A stretch of DNA of 53,589 bases, taken from NCBI GenBank assembly GCA_017620455.1, contig JAFZQK010000078.1:1-53589 (forward strand), read 5' to 3'. Position numbers and translations under genes: made by a program. Positions 15,277 to 25,464 of the stretch are shown here, piece by piece. The notes below the pieces were generated by a model. It worked only from the letters and a program-made list of their open reading frames with translations, was not told the origin of the DNA and did not search any database. This DNA comes from Clostridia bacterium (GTDB lineage Bacteria > Bacillota_A > Clostridia > Christensenellales > Aristaeellaceae). The stretch's first letter is position 1. Every line of letters starts with the position of its first letter.

Positions 15277-16815
15277 GTGCTGGCGCAAACGCTGTGCTTC
15301 GCCCTGCAGGGGGTGGACGGATTCCCGGTACGGGTGGAAACGGACGTGGCCGGGGGCTTCGTCAGCTCCTTTTCCCTGGTAGGGCTGCCGGACACCGCCG
15401 TCCGGGAAAGCCGCGACCGGGTCACCGGTGCGCTGCGCAATTCCGGCTTCGCCATGCCCAGCGGGAAAATCACCATCAATCTCTCCCCCGCCGATCTGCG
15501 CAAGGAAGGCGCGGCCTTTGATCTTCCCATCGCCGTTTCCCTGCTGGCGGCCAGCCGCCAATCGCCCCTCCGGGATCTGGACCGGGTGCTTTTGCTGGGC
15601 GAGCTTTCCCTGGACGGGGCGCTGCGCCCGGTGCGGGGCGTGCTGTCGCTGGTGATCGCCGCCCGGCAGGCGGGCATCACCCAGGCCGTGATCCCCGCGG
15701 ACAACGCGGCGGAGGTGCAGTCCCTGACCGGGATGCTGATCTATCCCGCCCGCAGCCTTTTCGACGTGGTGGAGCATCTGACCGGCAAAGCGCCCCTTCC
15801 CGCCCAGATCCAGACCCGCTATGAAGACCAGCTCACCGACAGCCAGCCGCTGATGGACCTTTCCCTGGTGAAAGGCCAGCAGGGCGCCCGGCGCGCTCTG
15901 GAGATCGCCGCGGCCGGCGGGCATAATCTGCTTTTCGTGGGAAGCCCCGGCAGCGGGAAAACCATGATGGCCCGGTGCCTGCCCGGCATCCTGCCCCGGA
16001 TGACCTTCGAGGAGGCCTGCGAAAGCACCCGCATCCATTCGGCGGCGGGGCTGCTGCGGCCGGGCCAGGGGCTGCTCACCGAGCGCCCCTTCCGCGCCCC
16101 GCATCACGCCGTGTCCGCCCCCGCCCTGGTGGGCGGCGGCAGCGACGCAAGGCCCGGGGAAATCTCCCTGGCCCACAACGGCGTGCTGTTCCTGGACGAG
16201 CTGCCGGAGTACGCCCCCAACGTGCTGGAGGCGCTGCGCCAGCCCCTGGAGGACGGCATCGTTACCGTGTCCCGGGTGAAGGCCCGGGCGCAGTACCCCT
16301 CCCGGTGCATGCTGGTGGCGGGCATGAACCCCTGTCCCTGCGGCTATTACGGCAGCCGGGTGCGGCAGTGCCGCTGCGGGGAATACGCCATCCGGAAATA
16401 CCTGAGCCACATCTCCGGCCCGCTTCTGGACCGGATCGACCTGCAGGTGGAGGTGGACGCGGTGCCGGTGAACGAGATCCAGTCCGCTGCCCCCGCCGAA
16501 TCCTCCGCCGCCGTCCGTGCCCGGGTGCAGCAGGCCCGGGACCGGCAGCAAAAGCGCCTGGCCGCCCACGGCTTCCGCTGCAACGCAGAAATGGACGCAG
16601 CGGCCCTGAAGGAGCTGTGTCCCCTGACCCCGGAGGCCCAGCAGCTGCTTTCCGCCGCGGCGGAGCGCATGGGCATGAGCATGCGGGGCTACACCCGCAT
16701 CGTCAAGGTGGCCCGCACCATTGCGGATCTGGCCGGGGAAAGCAAAATCGCCCCCGCCCATATCGCCGAGGCCGTGCAGTACCGCGCCCTGGACAGCAAA
16801 TATTGGGGGACCTGA
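15277..16815 (+). CDS. comM: ComM/YifB-family AAA+ (Mg-chelatase-like) protein
   Basis: 512 residues, GTG start at 15277 with GGGAGG 9 nt upstream. The N-terminal Lon-protease-like fold (FPVRVETDVAGG..FSLVGLPDTAVRESRDRV, ITINLSPADLRKEG) is followed by an AAA+ module with Walker A VGSPGSGKTMMARCLPG, Walker B LFLDELPEY, a Cys-rich insert (NPCPCGYYG..CRCG) and LLDRIDLQVEV. ComM is a helicase that promotes branch migration during natural transformation. Its place directly before dprA, another transformation gene, fits. The stop and the dprA start are 1 bp apart. Confidence 0.92.
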   Translation: MLAQTLCFALQGVDGFPVRVETDVAGGFVSSFSLVGLPDTAVRESRDRVTGALRNSGFAMPSGKITINLSPADLRKEGAAFDLPIAVSLLAASRQSPLRDLDRVLLLGELSLDGALRPVRGVLSLVIAARQAGITQAVIPADNAAEVQSLTGMLIYPARSLFDVVEHLTGKAPLPAQIQTRYEDQLTDSQPLMDLSLVKGQQGARRALEIAAAGGHNLLFVGSPGSGKTMMARCLPGILPRMTFEEACESTRIHSAAGLLRPGQGLLTERPFRAPHHAVSAPALVGGGSDARPGEISLAHNGVLFLDELPEYAPNVLEALRQPLEDGIVTVSRVKARAQYPSRCMLVAGMNPCPCGYYGSRVRQCRCGEYAIRKYLSHISGPLLDRIDLQVEVDAVPVNEIQSAAPAESSAAVRARVQQARDRQQKRLAAHGFRCNAEMDAAALKELCPLTPEAQQLLSAAAERMGMSMRGYTRIVKVARTIADLAGESKIAPAHIAEAVQYRALDSKYWGT

Positions 16816-16816
16816 A

Positions 16817-17899
16817 ATGGAATTCACGAAAGACAGGCTGGCCCGCATCTGGCTGCAGTGCGCGCCCATGAGCGTGTGGAACCGGCTGCGGGAATGGAAA
16901 GAGCAGCTGGGCGGCGCGGAGCAGGTATGGGACGTGTTCTCCCCGGATTTTTATGGGATGCTGGGAGATCAGGCCTACGCTCAGCTGGCGGACAGCCGGG
17001 CAAACGGCTGCCGGGAGATCCTGTATCAGCTGGATTCGCTGAAGATCCGGCCGCTGTTCCTGGGGGATGGGGATTATCCCGCCGCCCTTGCCCGGATCCC
17101 CGATCCGCCGGACGTGCTGTTCTGCCAGGGGCGGCTGCCCCCGGAGGGCCCCGCCGCCGCGGTGGTGGGCGCCCGCAGCGCCACCCGCTACGGCCTTGCC
17201 CACGCCCGGCGCATCGCCCGGGAATTGGCCGCCGCCGGCGTTACGGTGGTCAGCGGCCTGGCCCGGGGCGTGGACGCAGCGGCCCACGAGGGCGCCCTGG
17301 ACGCGGGCGGGCATACCGTCGCCGTGCTGGGCAGCGGCCTTGGGCAGCTCTATCCCCCGGAAAACCGGGATCTGGCCAGGCGCATCCTGGAATCCGGCGG
17401 CGCCATCGTATCCGAGCTGGCCCCGGACACCCAGCCCCTGCCCTATCACTTCCTCGTGCGCAACCGCATCATTTCCGGGCTCAGCGGCGCGGTGATCCTG
17501 ATCGAGGCCCGGCAGAAAAGCGGCACCCATTCCACCGTGAACCACGCCCTGGACCAGGGGCGGGAGGTATTCGCCCTGCCGGGCAGCCTGGACGCGCCGG
17601 GCAGCGAGCTGCCGCTGCAGCTGCTCAAGGAAGGCGCCCAGATCTGCACCTGCGGCCAGGACGTGCTGTCCTTCATGCGCTGGAAAGCCCCGCCGGCGGC
17701 CCAGAGCACCTTCCTGCCCGACGAGGAGGAAAGCGACCCCGTCCTGCGGGCCCTGGCCCTGGAGGAAAAGACCCTGGAGGAGCTGATCGGGGAAACGGGG
17801 ATCCCCGCGGCCCAGCTCAGCGCCCAGCTGACTGTGCTTGAGATCAGCGGAAAAATCGAACGCCGTGCCGGCCGGGCCTACGCCCGGACCCGAGCCTGA
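16817..17899 (+). CDS. dprA: DNA-processing protein DprA (Smf)
   Basis: 360 residues from ATG 16817, with GGGGGA upstream. The Rossmann-like core has VVGARSATRYG, VVSGLARGVDAAAHEGAL, AVLGSGLGQLYPPEN, SELAPDTQPLPYHFLVRNRIISGLS and the EARQKSGTHSTVNHAL..ALPGSLDAPGSE series, all diagnostic. A short C-terminal winged-helix-like part (EELIGETGIPAAQLSAQLTVLE) follows. DprA protects incoming single strands and loads RecA. The N-terminal segment (RIWLQCAPMSVWNRLREW) fits the usual helical extension. 22 bp separate it from topA. Confidence 0.95.
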   Translation: MEFTKDRLARIWLQCAPMSVWNRLREWKEQLGGAEQVWDVFSPDFYGMLGDQAYAQLADSRANGCREILYQLDSLKIRPLFLGDGDYPAALARIPDPPDVLFCQGRLPPEGPAAAVVGARSATRYGLAHARRIARELAAAGVTVVSGLARGVDAAAHEGALDAGGHTVAVLGSGLGQLYPPENRDLARRILESGGAIVSELAPDTQPLPYHFLVRNRIISGLSGAVILIEARQKSGTHSTVNHALDQGREVFALPGSLDAPGSELPLQLLKEGAQICTCGQDVLSFMRWKAPPAAQSTFLPDEEESDPVLRALALEEKTLEELIGETGIPAAQLSAQLTVLEISGKIERRAGRAYARTRA

Positions 17900-17921
17900 G
17901 GAGCAATAGGAGGAAACAACC

Positions 17922-20045
17922 GTGGCAACTGCAACCAAACTGATCATCGTGGAATCCCCTGCGAAAGCCCGCACCATCGCGAAATTCCTGGGAAGGGGGT
18001 ACAAGGTGGAGGCCTCCCAGGGCCACGTCCGGGATCTGCCCAAATCTCAGCTGGGGGTGGATGTGGACCAGGACTTCTCCATGAAGTACATCACCATCCA
18101 CGGCCGGGGCAAGATCCTGACGAAGATCCGCAAGGAAGCCAAGAACGCGTCAAAGATCTTCCTGGCCACGGACCCTGACCGGGAGGGCGAGGCCATCTCC
18201 TGGCATCTGGCCCAGACCCTGGATATGGACGTGACGGCCCCCTGCCGCATCGAATTCCACGAGATCACGCAGAAGGCAGTCCAGGCCGCGCTGCAGCATC
18301 CCCGGGCCATTGACCTGAACCGGGTGGACGCCCAGCAGGCCCGCCGGGCCCTGGACCGGCTGGTGGGCTACAAGATCAGCCCGCTGCTGTGGGCCAAGGT
18401 GAAAAAGGGCCTGTCCGCCGGACGGGTGCAGAGCGTGGCCACCCGCCTGGTGGTGGACCGGGAGCAGGACATCGAGGATTTCATTCCCGAGGAATTCTGG
18501 GACGTGAGCGTGAACGCCCTGCTGCCCAGCGCCCGGGGACGGAAGACCACCTTCGCCCTGCACCTGCAGACCCTGGACGGCCAGAAGGCCGAGCTGCATA
18601 ACGAACAGGAGGCCCTGGAAGCCCGCCGCCGGGTGGAAAACGCCCGCTTCGCCGTGTACGGCGTCAAATACGGGGAAAAGCGCAAGCTGCCCGCGCCCCC
18701 CTTCACCACCTCCTCCCTGCAGCAGGAGGCGGGCCGCAAGCTGAATTTCACCACCCAGAAAACCATGCAGGTGGTGCAGCAGCTCTACGAAGGGGTGGAC
18801 CTGGAAAACGAGGGCACCCAGGGCATCGTCACCTACATCCGCACCGACAGCGTGCGTATTTCCGACGAGGCTCTTTCCGCCGTCCGCGCCTATATCCCGG
18901 AGCGGTTCGGCGAGCAGTATCTGCCCGAGGTCCCCAACGAATTCAAGGGCCGCCGCAACGCCCAGGACGCCCATGAGGCCATCCGCCCCACGGACGTGAT
19001 GCGCACCCCCGAATCCATCAAATCCTCCCTGACGAAGGAGCAGTTCCAGCTTTACCGCCTCATTTATTCCCGCTTCCTGGCCAGCCAGATGAAGCCCGCC
19101 CTTTACGATACCATGACCATGGACGTCTGCGGCGACGGCGTGGGGCTGCGCTTCTACGGCGAGCACAAGCGCTTCGCAGGGTTCACCAGCGTATACGAGG
19201 AAAGCACGGACGAGGTGCAGGAAGCCGCGGAAACCACCCTGCCGCCCTTCAAGGAAGGCGACCCCGTCACCGTGGAATCCGTGGACGCGCAGCAGCATTT
19301 CACCCAGCCCCCCGCCCGCTATACCGAAGCCCGCCTGGTGAAAACCCTGGAAGAAAAGGGCATCGGCCGGCCCTCCACCTACGCCCCCACCATCACCACC
19401 ATCATCGCCCGGGGCTACGTGATGCGGGAAAACAAGCGCCTCTTCCCCACGGAGCTGGGCAGGATGATCACCGCCATGATGACCGAGTATTTCGGCCCCA
19501 TCATGGATACCGAATTCACCGCCGGGCTGGAGGATCAGCTGGACGAGGTGGAGGAAGGCAAGGAAAACTGGCATCAGGTGCTTCGGGATTTCTACCCGCC
19601 CTTTGAAAAGATGCTGGTCAGCGCCGAGGAGCAGATCGAAAAGGTGGAGATCAAGGACGAGCCCAGCGACGTGATCTGCGATAAATGCGGCGCCCAGATG
19701 GTCTACCGGGTGGGGCGCTTCGGCCGCTTCCTGGCCTGCCCCAATTTCCCGGACTGCCGCAATACCAAGCCCATCCTGAACTACATCGACGCCAAATGCC
19801 CCCAGTGCGGCGGGCGGCTGCTGGAAAAGACCAGCCGGAAGATGCGCAAGTTCTACGGCTGCGAGCATTATCCCGAGTGCGATTTCGTGTCCTGGGAAAT
19901 GCCCGTCAACGAAAAATGCGAGAAGTGCGGCAGCTACATGACGCTCAAGCGCTCCCGCAAGGGTGAAGTCTGGCACATGTGCAGCAATGAAAAGTGCCGC
20001 CACCGGGTGGAGGTCAAGGGCCCGGAAGGCGGGGAGGAAGCATGA
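17922..20045 (+). CDS. topA: DNA topoisomerase I
   Basis: 707 residues, GTG start 17922 with AGGAGG 7 nt upstream. The TOPRIM domain begins [15 protein letters not shown] and includes [31 protein letters not shown] and [15 protein letters not shown] follow, and the catalytic Tyr is in [11 protein letters not shown] (near residue 303). [12 protein letters not shown] marks domain 1's end. The C-terminus carries three four-Cys zinc ribbons ([35 protein letters not shown]). The enzyme relaxes negative supercoils. The last codons overlap the trmFO start (ATGA). Confidence 0.97.
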   Translation: MATATKLIIVESPAKARTIAKFLGRGYKVEASQGHVRDLPKSQLGVDVDQDFSMKYITIHGRGKILTKIRKEAKNASKIFLATDPDREGEAISWHLAQTLDMDVTAPCRIEFHEITQKAVQAALQHPRAIDLNRVDAQQARRALDRLVGYKISPLLWAKVKKGLSAGRVQSVATRLVVDREQDIEDFIPEEFWDVSVNALLPSARGRKTTFALHLQTLDGQKAELHNEQEALEARRRVENARFAVYGVKYGEKRKLPAPPFTTSSLQQEAGRKLNFTTQKTMQVVQQLYEGVDLENEGTQGIVTYIRTDSVRISDEALSAVRAYIPERFGEQYLPEVPNEFKGRRNAQDAHEAIRPTDVMRTPESIKSSLTKEQFQLYRLIYSRFLASQMKPALYDTMTMDVCGDGVGLRFYGEHKRFAGFTSVYEESTDEVQEAAETTLPPFKEGDPVTVESVDAQQHFTQPPARYTEARLVKTLEEKGIGRPSTYAPTITTIIARGYVMRENKRLFPTELGRMITAMMTEYFGPIMDTEFTAGLEDQLDEVEEGKENWHQVLRDFYPPFEKMLVSAEEQIEKVEIKDEPSDVICDKCGAQMVYRVGRFGRFLACPNFPDCRNTKPILNYIDAKCPQCGGRLLEKTSRKMRKFYGCEHYPECDFVSWEMPVNEKCEKCGSYMTLKRSRKGEVWHMCSNEKCRHRVEVKGPEGGEEA

Positions 20046-21340
20046 AAATCACCGTGGTGGGCGCGGGACTGGCGGGCTGCGAGGCCGCCTGGCAGATCGC
20101 AAAGCGCGGCGTCCCCGTCGCCCTGATCGAACAGAAGCCCCGGCACATGAGCCCGGCCCATCATTCCCCCCTGTTCGCGGAGCTGGTGTGCTCCAATTCC
20201 CTGCGGTCCGACAGGACGGTGAACGCCGTGGGGCTGCTGAAGGAAGAAATGCGGCGGATGGATTCCCTGGTGCTCCGGGCGGCGGACCGGGCGCGGGTGC
20301 CCGCCGGGGGCGCCCTGGCGGTGGACCGGGAGCAGTTTTCCGCTTTCATTACCGACGCCCTGCGCAGCCATCCCCTGGTGACGGTGGAGGAAAGAGAGGC
20401 CGCCGGCATTCCCGACGGCCCCGCCGTGATCGCCACCGGGCCGCTGACCTCGGACGCCATGGCGGCGGCCATTTCCGCGATGCCCGAAGTGCGCACCCTG
20501 AATTTTTACGACGCCGCCGCCCCCATCGTCACCGCGGAATCCCTGGATATGAGCAAGGTTTACCGCGCTTCCCGCTATGGTCGGGGGGACGATTACCTGA
20601 ACTGCCCCCTGTCCGAAGGGGAATACCACGCCTTCGTGGACGCGCTGCTCTCCGCGGAGACCGCCCCGGTCCACGGCTTTGAGGAAACCAAGGTATTCGA
20701 GGGCTGCATGCCGGTGGAATCCATGGCCAGGCGCGGGCGCATGGTGCTGGCCTTCGGGCCGCTCAAGCCCGTGGGCCTGCCCGATCCCCGCACCGGGCGC
20801 GATCCCTTCGCCGTGGTGCAGCTGCGCCAGGACGACGCCGCCGGGACGTTGTATAACCTGGTGGGGTTCCAGACCCGGCTGAAATTCCCGGAGCAGAAGC
20901 GGGTATTCGGCCTGATCCCGGGCCTTCAGCACGCGGAATTCGCCCGCTTCGGCGTCATGCACCGCAACACCTTCCTCAACAGCCCCGGCCTGCTGGATCA
21001 TCACTATCAGATGATCGCCCGGCCCGGCCTGTACTTTGCCGGGCAGATGACCGGGGTGGAGGGCTATGTGGAGTCCGCCGCCAGCGGGCTGGTGGCGGGC
21101 GTCTGCGCCGCATTGCAGCAGCTGGGCCGGGAATCGCCCGATTTCCCCCGCGCCACCGCCCTGGGCGCCCTGGCGCATTACGTGGCCGCGGACAACCGGA
21201 ATTTCCAGCCCATGAACGTCACCTTCGGCATCATGGAGGGCTGGCCGGACCGGGTGCGGGGCGGCAAGCAGGCAAAATACGAAAAAATCGCCCAGCGGGC
21301 GCTGGAAACCGTTGAAATGCTGAAGCGGCAGATCAACTGA
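20042..21340 (+). CDS. trmFO: Methylenetetrahydrofolate--tRNA-(uracil-54-C5)-methyltransferase
   Basis: 432 residues from ATG 20042, which overlaps the topA stop. The FAD-binding [17 protein letters not shown] starts the protein, and [43 protein letters not shown] and FEGCMPVE follow in TrmFO order, with [17 protein letters not shown] near the end. TrmFO makes m5U54 in tRNA with folate as carbon donor and FADH2; it replaces TrmA in most Firmicutes. The neighbour order topA-trmFO-hslV is the common one except that no xerC lies between. Confidence 0.96.
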   Translation: MKITVVGAGLAGCEAAWQIAKRGVPVALIEQKPRHMSPAHHSPLFAELVCSNSLRSDRTVNAVGLLKEEMRRMDSLVLRAADRARVPAGGALAVDREQFSAFITDALRSHPLVTVEEREAAGIPDGPAVIATGPLTSDAMAAAISAMPEVRTLNFYDAAAPIVTAESLDMSKVYRASRYGRGDDYLNCPLSEGEYHAFVDALLSAETAPVHGFEETKVFEGCMPVESMARRGRMVLAFGPLKPVGLPDPRTGRDPFAVVQLRQDDAAGTLYNLVGFQTRLKFPEQKRVFGLIPGLQHAEFARFGVMHRNTFLNSPGLLDHHYQMIARPGLYFAGQMTGVEGYVESAASGLVAGVCAALQQLGRESPDFPRATALGALAHYVAADNRNFQPMNVTFGIMEGWPDRVRGGKQAKYEKIAQRALETVEMLKRQIN

Positions 21341-21361
21341 ACCGATACGGAGGATACGCAC

Positions 21362-21895
21362 ATGACCATGAAGGGAACCACCATCTGCGCCGTCAGAAAG
21401 GACGGCCACATCGCCATCGCCGGGGACGGCCAGGTGACCATGGGCGAACACACCATTTTCAAGGGCACCGCGAAAAAGGTGCGCCGGATCTACAACGATT
21501 CGGTGGTAACGGGCTTCGCCGGGTCCGTGGCGGACGCGTTCACCCTGTGCGAACGGTTTGAGGACAAGCTGACCCAGTGCGGCGGCAACCTGGAGCGCGC
21601 CGCCGTAATGCTGGCCCAGGACTGGCGGGGCGACAAGGGGCTGCGCCAGCTGGAAGCCATGCTGATCGTGGCGGACAAAAACGGCATGCTGATCGTCAGC
21701 GGCACCGGCGAGGTCATCGATCCGGACGACGGCGTGGCGGCCATCGGCTCCGGCGGCAATTACGCCCTGGCCGCGGCCCGGGCCCTTGTGCAGAACACCG
21801 ATCTGTCCGCCAGGGAGATCGCGGAAAAGGCGCTGCACATCGCCGCCTCCATCTGCGTTTACACCAACGACAACATCATCGTGGAGGAGGTGTGA
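21362..21895 (+). CDS. hslV: ATP-dependent protease peptidase subunit HslV (ClpQ)
   Basis: 177 residues. The N-terminus [15 protein letters not shown] places the catalytic Thr at residue 6 or 7, so a short leader must be removed; Bacillus ClpQ likewise has an N-terminal extension. [47 protein letters not shown] and [16 protein letters not shown] are the family motifs of this proteasome-like hydrolase. GGAGG is 8 nt before ATG 21362; ATG 21368 is an alternative. It pairs with hslU 3 bp downstream. Confidence 0.96.
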   Translation: MTMKGTTICAVRKDGHIAIAGDGQVTMGEHTIFKGTAKKVRRIYNDSVVTGFAGSVADAFTLCERFEDKLTQCGGNLERAAVMLAQDWRGDKGLRQLEAMLIVADKNGMLIVSGTGEVIDPDDGVAAIGSGGNYALAAARALVQNTDLSAREIAEKALHIAASICVYTNDNIIVEEV

Positions 21896-21898
21896 TCC

Positions 21899-23302
21899 AT
21901 GAGCGAAATGAAAACGCTGCAATCGGCGAGGCACGCCGAGCTGACCCCCCGGGAAGTGGTGCGGGAGCTGGACCGCTACATCATCGGCCAGGATGAGGCC
22001 AAGCGCGCAGTGGCCATCGCCCTGCGCAACCGCTACCGCCGCAGCCAGCTGCCGGAAAAGATGCGGGAGGAGATCTATCCCAAAAATATCCTGATGATCG
22101 GCCCCACGGGCTGCGGAAAGACCGAGATCGCCCGCCGCCTGGCCAAGCTGGTGAACGCCCCCTTCATCAAGGTGGAGGCCACCAAATTCACAGAAGTCGG
22201 CTACGTGGGCCGGGACGTGGAATCCATCATCCGGGACCTGATGGAGAACGCCGTGCGCATGGTGAAGGACGAACACGCCGCCCGGGTGCGCACCCGCGCC
22301 CAGGTGCTGGCGGAAGACCGGCTGGTATCGCTGCTGATCCATCCGGCCAAGAAAGCCAATCCGAACGCGAACCCCCTGGATTTCATCCTGGGCAAGAAAA
22401 CCGAGCCCGAGCCCTCCGAGGAAGAAAAGACCGAGATCAGCCGCCGGCGCGAGGAGGTGCGGCAGCAGCTGCGCTCCGGCGCGCTGGAAAACCACGAGAT
22501 CGAAGTGGAGGTGGAGGAGGCCGCCCCGCAGCTGGAGGTGGGCGGCGCGTCCATCAGCATCGGGGATATGATGGGGGGCCTGATGCCCAAGCGCAAAAAG
22601 CTGCGGCATGTGAAGATCAAAGAAGCCCGGGAGATCCTGACCCAGGAGGAATCCCAAAAGCTCATCGACGAGGACGCGGTCAAGGAGGAAGCCCTCCGGC
22701 GCTGCGAGCAGAGCGGCATCGTGTTCCTGGATGAGATCGACAAGATCGCCGGCCGGGGCGGCACGGGCCACGGGCCGGACGTGAGCCGGGAAGGCGTGCA
22801 GCGGGATATCCTGCCCATCGTGGAGGGCAGCACCGTCAATACCAAGTACGGCCCCGTCCGCACGGATTTCATGCTGTTCATCGGCGCCGGCGCCTTCCAC
22901 GTGGCGAAGGTGACGGATCTGATCCCCGAACTGCAGGGCCGCTTCCCCGTGCACGTGAACCTGAAATCCCTCACCCAGGAGGATTTCGTGGCCATCCTGA
23001 CGAAAACGGACAACGCCGTTACCCGCCAGTACGCCGCGCTCCTGGAGGTGGATAAGGTGCACCTGACCTTCGAGGAGGATGCCCTGAAGGAGATCGCCCG
23101 CATCGCCATGCTTTCCAACGAAGCCGGCGAGGACATCGGCGCCCGGCGGCTCCACGCGGTGTTTGAGGAGCTGCTGGAGGACGTTTCCTTCAACGCCGGC
23201 GGCGACAGCATGCCCGACGTGTACCTGGCCATCACCGCCGATTACGTGAAGGAGCATCTCAAGGCCGCGAAAGAACTGGATATGCGCCGGTACATTCTGT
23301 AA
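21899..23302 (+). CDS. hslU: ATP-dependent protease ATPase subunit HslU (ClpY)
   Basis: 467 residues. LTPREVVRELDRYIIGQDEAK begins the AAA+ unfoldase, with Walker A MIGPTGCGKTEIARRLA near residue 67, the pore/substrate region VEATKFTEVGYVGRDVES, a variable I-domain (about 130-240, Glu-rich) and Walker B GIVFLDEIDKIA near 275, then GRFPVHVNL and the C-terminal MRRYIL tail that inserts into HslV. The complex unfolds and degrades proteins in the cytoplasm. GGAGGAGG in the end of hslV serves as ribosome site. Confidence 0.97.
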   Translation: MSEMKTLQSARHAELTPREVVRELDRYIIGQDEAKRAVAIALRNRYRRSQLPEKMREEIYPKNILMIGPTGCGKTEIARRLAKLVNAPFIKVEATKFTEVGYVGRDVESIIRDLMENAVRMVKDEHAARVRTRAQVLAEDRLVSLLIHPAKKANPNANPLDFILGKKTEPEPSEEEKTEISRRREEVRQQLRSGALENHEIEVEVEEAAPQLEVGGASISIGDMMGGLMPKRKKLRHVKIKEAREILTQEESQKLIDEDAVKEEALRRCEQSGIVFLDEIDKIAGRGGTGHGPDVSREGVQRDILPIVEGSTVNTKYGPVRTDFMLFIGAGAFHVAKVTDLIPELQGRFPVHVNLKSLTQEDFVAILTKTDNAVTRQYAALLEVDKVHLTFEEDALKEIARIAMLSNEAGEDIGARRLHAVFEELLEDVSFNAGGDSMPDVYLAITADYVKEHLKAAKELDMRRYIL

Positions 23303-23319
23303 AAAGAGGGGGGTTATCC

Positions 23320-23991
23320 ATGCCATTGACCATCGCCATCGACGGGCCCGTGGGCGCGGGCAAATCCACCATTTCCGACGTGGTGGCAAAACGCCTGGGC
23401 ATCCTGCATCTGGATACCGGCGCCATGTACCGGGCCGTAGGGCTGTACATGCTGGATCACCAGGTGGACATCCGGGATGAAAAGGCCGTATCCGGCCTGT
23501 GCGAACAGGGCTTAGTGCAGGTGGACGCCCGGTACGAGGGCGACGCCCAGCGCACGCTGCTCAACGGAGAGGACGTGACGGCCCGCCTCCGCACCCAGGA
23601 AGTGGGCGGCGCGGCGTCGGCGGTATCCCGCTATCCGGCGGTGCGCCGGATGCTGGTACGCCGGCAGCAGGAAATGGCCCGGCAGCAGCCCATGCTGCTG
23701 GACGGCCGGGACATCGGCACCGTGGTGCTCAAAGACGCCACGGTGAAGATATACCTCACCGCCTCCCCCGAGGCCCGGGCGAAGCGCCGTATGCTGCAGC
23801 TGCGGGAAAAGGGCGATCAGACGCCGTTTGAGGAGATCCTGGAGGAGGTCAACGCCCGGGACTGGCAGGATATGCACCGGGAAACCGATCCCCTGCGCCA
23901 GGCGGAGGACGCCGTGCTGGTGGATTCCTCCGATCTGGACTTTGACGAAACGGTGAACGCCATTCTTTCCTTGGTGGAGGCAAAGCAATGA
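23320..23991 (+). CDS. cmk: Cytidylate kinase
   Basis: 223 residues. The P-loop IAIDGPVGAGKSTISDVVAK is followed by LHLDTGAMYRAVGLYML, the NMP-binding part VTARLRTQEVGGAASAVS and LLDGRDIGTVVL, then KIYLTASPEARAKRR. The enzyme phosphorylates CMP and dCMP. AGAGGGGGG precedes ATG 23320. In Firmicutes cmk often lies beside an acyltransferase gene, as here; the plsC-like start overlaps its stop (ATGA). It takes the place after hslU that codY holds in Bacillus. Confidence 0.95.
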   Translation: MPLTIAIDGPVGAGKSTISDVVAKRLGILHLDTGAMYRAVGLYMLDHQVDIRDEKAVSGLCEQGLVQVDARYEGDAQRTLLNGEDVTARLRTQEVGGAASAVSRYPAVRRMLVRRQQEMARQQPMLLDGRDIGTVVLKDATVKIYLTASPEARAKRRMLQLREKGDQTPFEEILEEVNARDWQDMHRETDPLRQAEDAVLVDSSDLDFDETVNAILSLVEAKQ

Positions 23992-24650
23992 GCACGGCGG
24001 AAAACAAGAAAACGGAAAAAAAGCCCGTATCTCCCGAAAAGGAGCGCACGTTCTTCTATACCGCGGCCCGCTTTCTGGCGGCGGTATTGTTCGACGTGCT
24101 GTTCCCCCTGCGGTATCACAACACGGAAAGGTATCAGCTCGACGCGCCCTTCATCGCCATGTCCAACCATCAGACCTGGCTGGACCCCCTGATCCTGGCC
24201 AAGCCCTGCAAAAAATACGAGCTGCGGTTCGTGGGCAAAAAGGAACTGGTGAAGAACAGGTTCGCCAAATGGGTGCTGGGCAAGATGCACATGATCACCG
24301 TGGACCGGCACCATACCGATATGGCCGCCATGCGCCAGATCAGCCGGGTGCTCAAGGACGGCTACGTGCTGGGCATCTTCCCCGAGGGCACCCGCCATCT
24401 GCCGGACCTGATGAGCGAGATCGAATCCGGCACCGCTTTCATGGCCCTGCGGGCCAACGTGCCGCTGCTGCCGGTGTTCATCGACGGGAAGCCCAGATTC
24501 CTGCGCCTGCGCCACGTGTACGTGGGCGAGCCCATCGATATTTCCGATCTGAGGGAGCAGGGCTACGACGCCGCGGTGGTGGAGCAGGTGAACGAGCGCA
24601 TCCGCTCCACCTTCCTGGCCATGCGCGCCCAGGCCCACGGCGAAAAATAA
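23988..24650 (+). CDS. plsC: 1-acyl-sn-glycerol-3-phosphate acyltransferase family protein
   Basis: 220 residues. The acyltransferase block I reads MSNHQTWLDPLIL (HxxxxD), block II RFVGKKEL, block III FPEGTRH and block IV VPLLPVFIDG, in correct order. A hydrophobic stretch (FLAAVLFDVLFPL) near residue 35 anchors it to the membrane. The enzyme acylates lysophosphatidate to phosphatidate in membrane lipid synthesis. The Lys/Glu-rich N-terminus (TAENKKTEKKP) is an extra tail. Start overlaps the cmk stop. Confidence 0.88.
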   Translation: MSTAENKKTEKKPVSPEKERTFFYTAARFLAAVLFDVLFPLRYHNTERYQLDAPFIAMSNHQTWLDPLILAKPCKKYELRFVGKKELVKNRFAKWVLGKMHMITVDRHHTDMAAMRQISRVLKDGYVLGIFPEGTRHLPDLMSEIESGTAFMALRANVPLLPVFIDGKPRFLRLRHVYVGEPIDISDLREQGYDAAVVEQVNERIRSTFLAMRAQAHGEK

Positions 24651-24660
24651 AGGAGGCCCC

Positions 24661-25137
24661 ATGGCATATTCGATCCGCCGGGCGGCCCGGGCCGATATCC
24701 CCCGGCTGCTGGAGCTGCTCACGCAGGTGGACATGGTGCACCATCGGGGCCGGCCCGATCTGTTCCGCGGCCCGGCCACCAAGTATTCCGCCGCGGAGCT
24801 GGAGCACCTGCTCCGGGACGGCGCCCACGCGGTTTTCGTCTGCACGGAGGAGGACGGCCGGGTGCTGGGCCACGCTTTCTGCGAATTCCGTCAGATCACG
24901 GATTCCGCGGTGCTTGCTCCCGTGCGCACCCTGTATATCGACGATATCTGCGTGGATGAAGCCTGCCGCGGCCGGGGCGTTGGCAAGGCGCTGTACAAGC
25001 GCGTCCTGGCTTTCGCCCGGGAAACGGGCTGCCATAACGTGACGCTGAACGTATGGGCCTTCAACGAAGCCGCCCTGCGCTTCTACGAATCCTGCGGCAT
25101 GAAGCCCCAGAAGATCGGCATGGAAACGGTTTTATAA
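24661..25137 (+). CDS. GNAT-family N-acetyltransferase
   Basis: 158 residues. IRRAARADIPRLLELL is the usual GNAT start; LYIDDICVDEACRGRGVGKALYKRVLAFA is motif A with the acetyl-CoA pyrophosphate loop (RGRGVG), and NVTLNVWAFNEAALRFYESCGM is motif B. The acceptor is not predictable. AAAGGAGG lies before ATG 24661, 10 bp after the plsC-like gene, so it is the last gene of the rbgA run. The composite hairpin repeat begins 4 bp after its stop. Confidence 0.88.
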   Translation: MAYSIRRAARADIPRLLELLTQVDMVHHRGRPDLFRGPATKYSAAELEHLLRDGAHAVFVCTEEDGRVLGHAFCEFRQITDSAVLAPVRTLYIDDICVDEACRGRGVGKALYKRVLAFARETGCHNVTLNVWAFNEAALRFYESCGMKPQKIGMETVL

Positions 25138-25140
25138 TTC

Positions 25141-25223
25141 GTGTGTGGGGAACCGCTCTTTGGAGCCAAAGAGCGGTTCCCCACACACCCCCTTCCGAGA
25201 AAGCATTCTGGGAGGGGGTTTTT
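25141..25223 (+). repeat. Second copy of the composite palindromic repeat, with terminator tail
   Basis: Arms 25141-25163 and 25166-25188 are exact 23-nt reverse complements with core CTTTGGAGCCAAAG, as at 865-911. CCCCCTTCCGAGAAAG follows and pairs through CCCCC (25188-25192) with GGGGG (25214-25218), then TTTTT. The tail makes a rho-independent terminator for the GNAT gene. Confidence 0.75.
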
Positions 25224-25316
25224 ATGGTATCATACTGATTCTCGTCGGAGAGCTTCTTGGTAAAGGACGAAATGAGAATAAAGCGCCGTTTCCGGGCTGT
25301 GTGCAAAGCGCACAGC

Positions 25317-25381
25317 AAAAAGCCGGGCAGCAGATTGAAAATGAATTCATTCATTTTTCGGTCTGCCGTCCGGCTTTTTTT
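25317..25381. terminator. Long bidirectional terminator hairpin
   Basis: AAAAGCCGGgCagCAGA (25317-25334) pairs with TCTGccGtCCGGCTTTTTTT (25362-25381), with an inner AAATGA/TCATTT stem. The A-run and T-run at the two ends allow use in either direction. Confidence 0.65.
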
Positions 25382-25464
25382 GCCCGGAAACTCACTTGGC
25401 GTGTTTCAAGTTACAGGCGGATATTATTCGTTTTCTTTCTCAGGCCGGTTCGCCGGAATGGGTC

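Noticed and set aside
10722..15704. A 1660-codon open frame on the minus strand opposite the glycosyltransferase and comM genes
   Set aside because: It is antisense to genes with clear family motifs; the composition (His, Gln, Gly, Arg rich) is the usual mirror of GC-rich coding DNA, and no ribosome site fits.
20042..21895. An intervening xerC gene between trmFO and hslV
   Set aside because: The gap is only 21 bp and no recombinase motif occurs in any frame.
19934..23389. A 1151-codon minus-strand open frame opposite trmFO and hslVU
   Set aside because: Shadow of three well-identified plus-strand genes; no family resemblance.
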